Source of the DNA: Hymenobacter elongatus
Lineage (GTDB): Bacteria; Bacteroidota; Bacteroidia; Cytophagales; Hymenobacteraceae
Assembly (NCBI RefSeq): GCF_004745955.1
Contig: NZ_SRLD01000030.1
Location: 1-64,000, forward strand
DNA: 64,000 bases
Direction of reading: 5' to 3'
In this document: piece by piece, positions 7,507 to 14,322 of the stretch
Layout of the letters: each line of letters begins with the position of its first letter
Numbering within the stretch: the stretch's first letter is position 1
The notes under the pieces: generated by a model
Seen by the model: the letters and a program-made list of their open reading frames with translations, nothing else
The model's database searches: none
What the model was told of the DNA's origin: nothing
Made by a program: the position numbers and the translations under genes

Positions 7507-8760
7507 CTACTTGCTGCCGCCTTTCAGGGCCTGCACCGGCTGCAGGCGCGACATCTTAAAGGCCGGATACACCCCCGACAGCACGCCGAAAAACAACGTG
7601 GCCAGCAGGGCCCAGCCGAAGATCCGCCAGTTCAGCTCGAAGTGGGCGTAGGCCAGAATCTGGGCGCCATCGATAAGCTGCAGGGCCACGTAGGCCAGTA
7701 GCAGGCCCAGCAGGCCGCCAATGGCCGTGAGGAAGATGTTTTCGACCAGAAACTGCCCGATGAGCGTACCGCCGGTAGCCCCGAAAGCCTTGCGCACCCC
7801 GATTTCGGAGGAGCGGTCCATGATGCGGCTCACGTTGATGTTGACCAGGTTCAGGGCCGGCAGCAGCATAAACAGCAGGGCGATACCCGACAGGATGGCG
7901 TAGAGAATGGTGAGTCCGTCGGAAGCGTAATCGGTCAGCGGGTTCATCAGCTGCCGCGAGTAGGACGCCAGCAGCTGGTCGGCGTGCAGGTCGAGGCGCT
8001 CCATACCTTTGGGATCGTCCAGCGGCACCCGCCGGGCCATCTGGTCGAACTCGGCCTGCATGGCGGGCACGTCGCCGGCGGTTTTGGCCATAATGATGGC
8101 GGAGAAGTCGCCAGTGAGCTGCACGCGGCGCAGGTCGTCGGGGCTGGTCGTTATCGGCACCCACACGTCGGCGTAGGAGCTCAGGCGCATAGCGGGCACG
8201 TTGTCGACCACGCCCAGCACCCGGTAGTTGGTCTGGTTGATTTCGATGGTGCGGCCCACCACGCCCGTATCGGTGCCGAAATACTTGCGGGCCGTCGACT
8301 GGTTGATAACAGCCACGCGGGCCGCCGACTTTACCTCGGCCGGGGTGTAGGGCTTACCTTCCCGAAACGTGAAATCCAGGATCTGCCAGAATACCTCGTC
8401 CGTGTATTTCAGGTCGAGGTCGAGGCGGCTGTTGCCCACGTAGCTGGGCGTAGAGTGGAAGTTGGAATAGATGGTCACCTTCTCCGGCGTGCGCAGGGGG
8501 CGCACGTAGGTATCGAGCAGGTAGTAGCTGAGCGGCGAGTTCTGGTTGCCGCCATTTTTGTACTTAATGTGCAGCAGCTGCACGAATGTCATCCGGTCGA
8601 GGCGCGACTCGGGCGCGTGAGCCCCCACCGTGTGGTCGAACAGGGCCACTACCACCAGCAGCACCATCAGCGTGAAGCTGATGCCGAACAGGCTGATGAA
8701 GGTGAAAAACTTGCGGCGCAGTAGCACCTTCCAGGCAATTTTGAGGTAGCTAAGCAGCAT
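7507..8760 (-). CDS. ABC transporter permease, MacB/FtsX type (first of two)
   Basis: A 417-residue permease with the same plan as its downstream neighbour: N-terminal helix (FFTFISLFGISFTLMVLLVVV), a long periplasmic domain with VAVINQSTARKYFG and YRVLGVVDNVP, then three helices carrying DRSSEIGVRKAFGATGGTL, and a terminal SRLQPVQALKGG, the usual end of this family. The ATG at 8760 was chosen because residues upstream are not membrane-like and lie inside the sigma factor gene. The start overlaps the end of that gene by 11 bp, so the two are probably translationally coupled. Confidence 0.9.
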   Translation of the reverse strand: MLLSYLKIAWKVLLRRKFFTFISLFGISFTLMVLLVVVALFDHTVGAHAPESRLDRMTFVQLLHIKYKNGGNQNSPLSYYLLDTYVRPLRTPEKVTIYSNFHSTPSYVGNSRLDLDLKYTDEVFWQILDFTFREGKPYTPAEVKSAARVAVINQSTARKYFGTDTGVVGRTIEINQTNYRVLGVVDNVPAMRLSSYADVWVPITTSPDDLRRVQLTGDFSAIIMAKTAGDVPAMQAEFDQMARRVPLDDPKGMERLDLHADQLLASYSRQLMNPLTDYASDGLTILYAILSGIALLFMLLPALNLVNINVSRIMDRSSEIGVRKAFGATGGTLIGQFLVENIFLTAIGGLLGLLLAYVALQLIDGAQILAYAHFELNWRIFGWALLATLFFGVLSGVYPAFKMSRLQPVQALKGGSK

Positions 8761-9337
8761 AAGACTGGGGCTGAAAAGAGAAAGAATGAAGCACGGCCAG
8801 CTGCCGCTGCAACAGAGCGCGGGCTTTGCTGAGCTGGGATTTGGACGTGCCTTCCGAGATGCCGAGCAGCGCGGCAATTTCGGCGTGGCTATAGCCCTCC
8901 ACGGCGTAGAGGTTGAACACGGTGCGGTAGCCGGCGGGCAGGGCCTGAATCAGGCGCAGCAGGTCAGCCGTATCCAGGTTGCTTTCGGCCGCGGCCGTAA
9001 TGGTAGCCACCCCGTCGTGGCACTCGTCGATGTCGAGGTGCAGGGGCTGGCGGCGGCGCAGCTGGCCCAGGGCCTCGTTGATCATGACGCGGCGCACCCA
9101 GCCCCGGAAGCTGCCTTCGCCGCGGTATTGCGCCAGGGCCCGAAACACTTTCACGAAGCCCAGCACCAGGGCCTCTTCGGCATCTTCGGGGTGGCGCAGG
9201 TAGCGCAGGCACACGCTCAGCATACCGGGTGAGAGCCGGTCGTAAAGCACTTTCTGGGCCCGGGGGTTGCCGCGGCGGCACTCGGCCAGCAAGTCAGTTT
9301 CCGTAAGCTGAGACAAGGAAGGAAGCAACGTAGCCAT
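8750..9337 (-). CDS. ECF-type RNA polymerase sigma factor
   Basis: A 195-residue sigma-70 family protein of the ECF class. Region 2 includes LYDRLSPGMLSVCLRYLRHPEDAEE and FRALAQYRGEGSFRGWV; region 4 includes LPAGYRTVFNLYAVEGYSHAEIAALLGISEGTSKSQLSKA. Region 4 is the -35-binding helix-turn-helix. No anti-sigma gene is adjacent. It sits inside the ABC exporter operon, 48 bp downstream of the ATPase gene, and overlaps the first permease gene by 11 bp, so exporter and sigma factor levels should rise together. Its target promoters cannot be read from this window. Confidence 0.93.
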   Translation of the reverse strand: MATLLPSLSQLTETDLLAECRRGNPRAQKVLYDRLSPGMLSVCLRYLRHPEDAEEALVLGFVKVFRALAQYRGEGSFRGWVRRVMINEALGQLRRRQPLHLDIDECHDGVATITAAAESNLDTADLLRLIQALPAGYRTVFNLYAVEGYSHAEIAALLGISEGTSKSQLSKARALLQRQLAVLHSFSFQPQSYAA

Positions 9338-9385
9338 GATGCGGGAAGCGAGGAAATGCGGTGGATAAGGGCTGAGCGGCGGGCT

Positions 9386-10129
9386 TTAGCTCACCTGGCT
9401 GCCGTCGAAGAAGCGGATGACGCGCTCCGTTTTCTGGGCCTGGTGCTCGTCGTGGGTTACCATCACGATGGTCACGCCCTCGTGGCGGTTCAGGTGCAGC
9501 AGCAGGTCCATTATTTCCTCCCCCATTACCGAGTCGAGGTTGCCGGTGGGCTCATCGGCCAGAATCAGCTCGGGGTTGCCGGCCAGGGCCCGGGCAATGG
9601 CCACGCGCTGGCGCTGCCCGCCCGACAGCTGACTGGGGAAGTGGCTGGTGCGGGCGCTGAGGCCTACTTTATCGAGGGCGGCGTGGGCGCGCTGCCGCCG
9701 CTCCTGGCCACTCACACTACGGCGGTAGAGCAGGGGCAGCTCCACGTTGTCGAGCACCGAGAGGTCGTTAATCAGGTGGTAGCTCTGAAAAACGAACCCG
9801 ATTTTCTGGTTGCGCAGCCCGGCCAGTTCCTTGTCCGAGTACGACGTGACGGGGCGGCCCGCAATTTCTACCTGCCCCGACGAGGGCTCGTCCAGCAGCC
9901 CAATGATGCTGAGCAGCGTGGACTTCCCGCAGCCCGAGGGCCCCATAATCGACACGAACTCGCCCTTATTGATGGTCAGGTTCACGCGGTTCAGGGCCAC
10001 GGTTTCGATGGTCTTGGTCTGGTATACTTTCTCGATATCGGTCAGCTTGATCATAGCCGGGGCCGGGGCCACAGCTACGCCTGTAGCAGCGGGGTCAAAC
10101 AGGTTGCTTTGCGCAGTCGTGAAGTTCAT
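9386..10129 (-). CDS. ABC transporter ATP-binding protein, MacB/LolD type
   Basis: A 247-residue ATPase with Walker A GPSGCGKST, signature LSGGQRQRVAIARAL, Walker B LILADEPTGNLD and the H-loop in VTHDEHQ. This set matches the MacB/LolD exporter group. The upstream ATG at 10129 gives a 25-residue Ala/Pro-rich leader before MIKLTDIEKVYQ; the ATG at 10054 matches the usual family start and is a realistic alternative. It is the first gene of a minus-strand operon (ATPase, ECF sigma factor, two permeases, sigma-54 activator, kinase). A sigma-54-type promoter and an activator palindrome lie upstream. Confidence 0.93.
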   Translation of the reverse strand: MNFTTAQSNLFDPAATGVAVAPAPAMIKLTDIEKVYQTKTIETVALNRVNLTINKGEFVSIMGPSGCGKSTLLSIIGLLDEPSSGQVEIAGRPVTSYSDKELAGLRNQKIGFVFQSYHLINDLSVLDNVELPLLYRRSVSGQERRQRAHAALDKVGLSARTSHFPSQLSGGQRQRVAIARALAGNPELILADEPTGNLDSVMGEEIMDLLLHLNRHEGVTIVMVTHDEHQAQKTERVIRFFDGSQVS

Positions 10130-10224
10130 GAGTCGGAGCGGTTAGTGGTCGAAGAAAGTTCAGGCGAGGCAGCCGGCTGTCCGTGTCCGTTTTTATGCGG
10201 TGGGGTGGCTGGGTAAGATCTGTA

Positions 10225-10243
10225 CAGCCAAGGGCTGTGCCAA
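10225..10243 (-). promoter_or_regulatory. Candidate sigma-54 (-24/-12) promoter of the ABC operon
   Basis: The minus strand reads TTGGCACAGCCCTTGGCT. It matches the sigma-54 pattern TGGCAC-N5-TTGC with GG at -24 and exact spacing, except that the -12 GC is GG. The HlyD gene has the near-identical TTGGCACGGGCCTTGGCT at 13855-13873, so the variant -12 element is shared. Confidence 0.75.
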
Positions 10244-10307
10244 TTTTGTAAATACCTGTTTTTCAGTTTTCTACAAACAAAACGCACTCAAAATCCCATT
10301 GAAACTG

Positions 10308-10323
10308 TGTCCAAAACCGGACA
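10308..10323 (-). promoter_or_regulatory. Candidate activator-binding palindrome (enhancer) of the ABC operon
   Basis: The minus strand reads TGTCCGGTTTTGGACA, a 5-bp-arm palindrome. It lies 65 bp upstream of the sigma-54-type box. The identical 16-mer lies 66 bp upstream of the corresponding box at the HlyD gene. Downstream-of-site letters are also conserved between the two copies (GTGTTCAGAA versus TTGTTCGGAA on the plus strand). Confidence 0.7.
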
Positions 10324-10440
10324 GAGTGTTCAGAAATGGAAGGCTGGGCGGGCGACTTTGACTTGTAGGTGCACCCGTAGTAGAGCAGCCTAAAGCGGGG
10401 CCGTAAAATCTGACGAACACGCCTGGTAGCCAGCTTTTTA

Positions 10441-10469
10441 TTGGCTTAAAATATCTATCTTACTATTTG
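10441..10469 (+). promoter_or_regulatory. Possible Bacteroidota-type promoter of the SgcJ-like gene
   Basis: TTG at 10441 is followed after 20 bp by TATTTG (10464-10469), close to the TTG/TAnnTTTG pattern of Bacteroidota promoters. It would give a short leader before the ATG at 10500. The match is imperfect. Confidence 0.4.
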
Positions 10470-10499
10470 CATATTCTTCACCCTCTAACCCCATTTTCT

Positions 10500-10901
10500 A
10501 TGCCGACCACAGCCACCAGCGTCCGCGACGAAATTCGGCGCGCCAACGATACGTTTGAAGCCAGCTTCGAGCGGGGCGATGCCGCCGCTATTGCCGACCT
10601 TTACACCAGCGCCGGCGTGCTGCTACCCACGGGCCTGGAGCCCATAGAAGGCGCGGCCGGCATTCAGGCCTTTTGGCAGGGAGCCATGGCAATGGGCGTT
10701 AAGCAAGTGAAGCTCAAAACCCGCGACATTGAGGAGCTGGAAGACACGGCCATCGAGCTGGGCACCTACACGCTTTTCGATGCCAACCGGCAGCAGATGG
10801 ACCAGGGCAAATACCTGGTGGTATGGAAAGAGCAGCAAGGCCAGTGGCGGCTACACCAGGACATCTGGAACACCAATATGCCCGCACAGAACGTGGCGTA
10901 G
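10500..10901 (+). CDS. SgcJ/EcaC-like DUF4440 protein (NTF2-like fold)
   Basis: A 133-residue soluble protein with the NTF2-like pattern of SgcJ/EcaC and DUF4440 families: NDTFEASFERGDAAAIADLYTSAGVLLPTG at the start, a central GIQAFWQGAMAMG, and WKEQQGQWRLHQDIWN at the end. Members bind small molecules or act as isomerases and hydratases, but most are unassigned, so no substrate is proposed. The ATG at 10500 is preferred to an upstream in-frame ATG at 10467, which adds non-conserved residues and would overlap the promoter. It lies between the two minus-strand export operons, on the opposite strand. Confidence 0.85.
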   Translation: MPTTATSVRDEIRRANDTFEASFERGDAAAIADLYTSAGVLLPTGLEPIEGAAGIQAFWQGAMAMGVKQVKLKTRDIEELEDTAIELGTYTLFDANRQQMDQGKYLVVWKEQQGQWRLHQDIWNTNMPAQNVA

Positions 10902-10911
10902 AAATCACGTC

Positions 10912-11069
10912 TGTCATTGCGAAGCGGAGCCGAAGCAATCCGTCCTCTGAAATATAGAAAGCTGCCTGAAGTGAAAAGCCCTTTACTACTCGGTAGTAAA
11001 GGGCTTTCTGGCAAAAGGGTACTTGGTGCTGCGCAGCGGACGGATTGCTTCGCGTTGCTCGCAATGACC
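10912..11069. repeat. Pair of inverted REP-like sequences around a strong terminator
   Basis: TCATTGCGAAGCGGAGCCG (from about 10915) and GGATTGCTTCGCGTTGCTCG (from about 11042) are inverted relatives of one repeat; a third copy lies at 20647-20680. Between them, AAAGCCCTTTACTA (10975-10988) and TAGTAAAGGGCTTT (10994-11007) form a perfect 14-bp hairpin with a 5-nt loop. That hairpin probably terminates both converging transcripts, from the SgcJ-like gene and from the TolC gene. Confidence 0.75.
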
Positions 11070-11080
11070 GGAATATCCGC

Positions 11081-12562
11081 TTACCGCGCAGCAGTGGCTA
11101 CCAACGATTCCTGGCGCTCAAAATCGTAGAGCGTGAGGGCCCGCAACCGGTAGCGGGCCACCCAACAGGCCCGCAGCGCGGCAATGTAGGCGCGCTTCGA
11201 CTGGTCTTTTTCCGCCAGCGCAATGTTCAGGTCGGTGAGGCTGATACGGCCCACCTGATAGGTGGCGCGGGCAATGGCGTAGCGCTGCTGGGCCAGCGAA
11301 TCGGCCTGGGTCGACAGCGCCAGCTGCTCGTGGAGGCTGCCGAGCTGGGCTGCCTGCGTCACCACGGTTTGCTCGAAGGCGTTTTGCTCCTGAGCCACGG
11401 TGTGCTGTACCTGCTGGCGGTTTAGCTCGGCGGTTTTTACGATGGATTTCTGCCGACCCCAGTCCACCAGCGGCATCGAAAACGCCAGGCTCACCTGCTG
11501 CTGGTTCTGCGGGTTGGCGTAGGTTGCCCACAAATCCGGGGCGCTATTTACGTAGCCCAGGTTGGCCGTGAATGTGGCCTGCAAGCCGGTGGTACCTTTG
11601 GCCTGGGCCACGGCACTTTCGGCCTGCAGCACACGGCGGCGAAAGGCCAGCGTTTCGCGCCGGTTTTGGCGGGCCAGGGCCAAGGCGTGCTCCGTGGCAA
11701 TGCGCAGGGCGGGCGTTGCGGCCGGCACGGTCAGGCGCAAGGAGTCGGTGGCCAGGCCCGTGTAGCTTTGCAGGTTCACCGCCGCATTTTGGGCCTCAAG
11801 CTGGGCTTGGCCAAGGGCTTTTCGGGAGTTCAGCAAGTTCAGCAGCAGCAGCAGCAGGTCGCTTTGGCTCAGGCGCCCCAGCCGAAACCGCTCCTTGCCC
11901 AAGCGCAGCATTTCCTCATTGGCCTGCACGTTTTGGCGAGCCACCTGGGCATTTACCTGCTGCAAGAGCACATCAAAATACAGCTCCGTAATGCGCTGGG
12001 CAATCGTCTCGCGCTCCTCCACATATTGCCGCCCCGACTCTTCGTAGCGCAGGGGCTCAATTTTGCGCGCCCAGCGCAGGCTATTGTAGCGGCCCAAAGG
12101 TTGGGTGAGGCCAAGGCTGAAGGGTTGGTTGTTGTACATGCGGGCGCTGCGGTTGAAATCGTCGAAGCGCTGCACTTCGGAGCGCACAAACAGCTGGGCC
12201 CCGGTAAGGCCAATATTCTGGCTCATAGTCACAGCCAAGTTGGAGTTATTGATGCGCACGGCCCGGAAGTCGGTAGTACCATCGGGTTGCACCACCGGGG
12301 CAATTACGCGGCTAAAGTCGGGCAGCGTACCCTGCAAGCCCAGCTGCGGGCGGTAGTTCGACTGGTAAGTGTGGTATTGCCAGTAGCTGGTTTCACGGTC
12401 AGTAAGAGCTTGCTTGGCAATGGAAGACTGGGCCAGCGCCTGTTCTATCACCTGCTGTAGGCTCAGCTCGCCACCGGTCTGGGCCAGGGCTGGGGGGCCG
12501 ACCAGCAGCAGGCTGCCCACACAGCTCAGTAGCTTCACCCAACGTGTAAAAGTCGTTTTCAT
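11081..12562 (-). CDS. TolC-like outer membrane efflux protein
   Basis: A 493-residue protein with an N-terminal signal peptide (SCVGSLLLVGPPALAQ). It contains two OEP repeats with the long coiled-coil helices of TolC proteins, for example QRITELYFDVLLQQVNAQVARQNVQANEEML and the second-half equivalent RYAIARATYQVGRISLTDLNIALAEKD. The motif ARATYQVGRISLTDLN is the classic end of the second helical repeat. It should form the outer membrane channel of the exporter, with the HlyD protein upstream (12-bp gap, one operon) as adaptor. Position and size fit a partner for the ABC permeases at 6.3-8.8 kb. Confidence 0.92.
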   Translation of the reverse strand: MKTTFTRWVKLLSCVGSLLLVGPPALAQTGGELSLQQVIEQALAQSSIAKQALTDRETSYWQYHTYQSNYRPQLGLQGTLPDFSRVIAPVVQPDGTTDFRAVRINNSNLAVTMSQNIGLTGAQLFVRSEVQRFDDFNRSARMYNNQPFSLGLTQPLGRYNSLRWARKIEPLRYEESGRQYVEERETIAQRITELYFDVLLQQVNAQVARQNVQANEEMLRLGKERFRLGRLSQSDLLLLLLNLLNSRKALGQAQLEAQNAAVNLQSYTGLATDSLRLTVPAATPALRIATEHALALARQNRRETLAFRRRVLQAESAVAQAKGTTGLQATFTANLGYVNSAPDLWATYANPQNQQQVSLAFSMPLVDWGRQKSIVKTAELNRQQVQHTVAQEQNAFEQTVVTQAAQLGSLHEQLALSTQADSLAQQRYAIARATYQVGRISLTDLNIALAEKDQSKRAYIAALRACWVARYRLRALTLYDFERQESLVATAAR

Positions 12563-12573
12563 GGCGCGGCGGC

Positions 12574-13821
12574 TTAGTTCTTAAGGATAAGGGAAGGCGT
12601 GTCCGCGTACTGCTTCAACTCGCTGAGCACGATTTCGTCGCCGGGCTGCAAGCCACTGATTATCTGCACGTAGTCGAAGTTGCTGACGCCGAAGCGTACG
12701 GTGCGCTGCTGCGCTTTGCCCTCGTGCACCACGAATACCGGCTGCTCTTTGCCCCCCTGGTAAAATGGCCCATTTTTGACCCGTATCACGTGGTGCTGGG
12801 CCTTGGTCACCACAAACACATCGGCCCGCAAGTTGGAGCGCAGTACCGGGCTGTGGTCTTCGGTCAGCTTGGCATAAAAGGTCACGACGCCCTTTTCTAC
12901 CGCCGGGCTCACCGTCGTGATGGTGCCGCGCAGGTCGGTGCTGTTCACGCGCACCACCACCGCGTCGCCCAGGTGCAGGGCGTCGGCATAGGTATCGGAG
13001 ATGGTAGCGCGCACCCGAAAGCTGCTCAGGTCAGCCACGCGGGCCAGCGGGTCGCCCTGGTTCACGGTGCTTCCGATGCCCTCATTCACCCAAGTGAGCA
13101 CGCCGGGTTGCTGGGTGCTGATGTTGGCCTGGGCCAGCTTGCCGGCCAGCTCCGCAATGCTGCGGTCCTGAATCTGCATGGTGAAACCCAGCTCGCGCAC
13201 ATCGGCGGCGTTGGCCGCGCGCTGATTGCGAATCTGCTCGTGCAGGCGCTGCAACTCCAATTGGGCTATTCTCAGATTCAGCTCGCCCTGGCGCACACTC
13301 TCGGCCGTGCCGCCGCCCACTTTCAGCAGGTACTGCTCGTCGCGCAGCGCCGACTGCAAGCTGCGCACTTTCACCTGCTGCACTTTTTCCTGCGACTGGA
13401 GGTCGTTCAGGGCTTTTTCCAGGCTGAGCTGCAGCTGGCCGTTCTTGTTGCGGTTTTGCTGCTGTTCGTCCTGCAGCTTGGCCAGCGCCGTGCTGGTCAC
13501 TTCCTTATCCAGCTCCAGAATGGTCTGGCCGGCGCTTACCTTCTCCCCCACCTGCAAGGCCACCCGACGAATAGAGCTTTGGATCGGGCTGGTGATAACC
13601 GCTTCACGGCCGGGAATAATGAGGCCCGAGGCCGTAAGCGAAGCCTCCACATCACCGATTTCGGCTGTGGTAAGCAACAGCTGGTCGCGGCCAATACTGG
13701 GCTGCAACACCGAGCGAAACGCCAATAAGCCCACCACCACCAGGGCCAGGGTAGCCGCAGCTAGCAGCCAGCGGCGGCGCTGCCGGCGAGTGTGCGTGGC
13801 GGAGGAAATGGGTCTGTCCAT
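12574..13821 (-). CDS. HlyD/MFP-type periplasmic adaptor of an ABC exporter
   Basis: A 415-residue membrane fusion protein. The ATG at 13821 gives a short basic N-terminus (THTRRQRRRW) and one membrane anchor (LLAAATLALVVVGLLAFRSV); the longer frame upstream crosses the promoter and is rejected. A biotinyl-lipoyl half (VALQVGEKVSAGQTILELDKE), a coiled-coil region (about residues 100-200), a second lipoyl half (GVLTWVNEGIGSTVNQGDPLARVADLS) and a beta-barrel domain follow. It is the first gene of the HlyD-TolC operon. A sigma-54-type box lies 34 bp upstream, giving a short leader. Confidence 0.92.
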   Translation of the reverse strand: MDRPISSATHTRRQRRRWLLAAATLALVVVGLLAFRSVLQPSIGRDQLLLTTAEIGDVEASLTASGLIIPGREAVITSPIQSSIRRVALQVGEKVSAGQTILELDKEVTSTALAKLQDEQQQNRNKNGQLQLSLEKALNDLQSQEKVQQVKVRSLQSALRDEQYLLKVGGGTAESVRQGELNLRIAQLELQRLHEQIRNQRAANAADVRELGFTMQIQDRSIAELAGKLAQANISTQQPGVLTWVNEGIGSTVNQGDPLARVADLSSFRVRATISDTYADALHLGDAVVVRVNSTDLRGTITTVSPAVEKGVVTFYAKLTEDHSPVLRSNLRADVFVVTKAQHHVIRVKNGPFYQGGKEQPVFVVHEGKAQQRTVRFGVSNFDYVQIISGLQPGDEIVLSELKQYADTPSLILKN

Positions 13822-13854
13822 TTTCGTGCAGGAAGAGGATGATTTCCCACAGAA

Positions 13855-13873
13855 GAAGCCAAGGCCCGTGCCA
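13855..13873 (-). promoter_or_regulatory. Candidate sigma-54 (-24/-12) promoter of the HlyD-TolC operon
   Basis: The minus strand reads TTGGCACGGGCCTTGGCT, matching TGGCACR-N4-TT with correct GG spacing; as in the other operon, the -12 dinucleotide is GG rather than GC. A start site about 12 bp downstream would leave roughly 25 nt before the ATG at 13821. Confidence 0.75.
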
Positions 13874-13938
13874 ACCACGTAACCATCTGAATTATTGATA
13901 AATACATAAAAATTCACATCTACTGTGATGCAGAATAT

Positions 13939-13954
13939 TGTCCAAAACCGGACA
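13939..13954 (-). promoter_or_regulatory. Candidate activator-binding palindrome of the HlyD-TolC operon
   Basis: TGTCCGGTTTTGGACA on the minus strand, identical to the copy at 10308-10323 and placed 66 bp from its sigma-54 box (65 bp in the other operon). Equal spacing at two operons supports a functional enhancer site for an NtrC-family protein. Confidence 0.7.
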
Positions 13955-14000
13955 GATTGTTCGGAAGTGAAAGGCCTGATATCCGCTGCTGGCAGCCCCC

Positions 14001-14040
14001 AAAAAAACACCGCCCGCTGTGCGAAGCACAACGGGCGGTG
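14001..14040 (-). terminator. Rho-independent terminator after the PID-CTERM-like gene
   Basis: On the minus strand CACCGCCCG pairs with CGGGCGGTG around an inner GTGC/GCAC extension, followed by seven T residues. It lies about 50 bp after the stop of the small gene at 14091-14285. Confidence 0.8.
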
Positions 14041-14090
14041 GATGGCTACAGCTAGCAAAGTGGTTGGACTCTGATAGCTAGGGTCGGATG

Positions 14091-14285
14091 TTAGCGGCGG
14101 CGTAGGCGGCGCAAGGCAAACGCTACGCCCCCGGCCAGCAGCAAGCTGGCTCCACCATCAATAGGGGCCGTGGTGGCCGAGGGCCGGGGGCCGCCGTTGC
14201 CGGGGCCTTGTGCCAACACGGGCAACTGGCTAACGGCTAATACGACCACACACAAGGAAACGCGACAAATTAACAGCTTGATCAT
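14091..14285 (-). CDS. Small exported protein with PID-CTERM-like sorting tail
   Basis: A 64-residue protein with an N-terminal signal peptide (CVVVLAVSQLPVLAQ), a Gly/Pro-rich middle (GPGNGGPRP), and a C-terminal tail made of the motif PIDGG, a short hydrophobic segment (ASLLLAGGVAFAL) and an arginine cluster (RRLRRR). This tripartite tail matches the PID-CTERM class of Bacteroidota sorting signals as I know it; the processing enzyme is not in this window. Apart from the two signals there is almost no mature domain. It lies just downstream of a large T9SS protein gene (37-bp gap) and has its own terminator. Confidence 0.7.
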   Translation of the reverse strand: MIKLLICRVSLCVVVLAVSQLPVLAQGPGNGGPRPSATTAPIDGGASLLLAGGVAFALRRLRRR

Positions 14286-14322
14286 TCTCTCAGATTTCTA
14301 GTATTGTTCTATCAGTTTAGGT

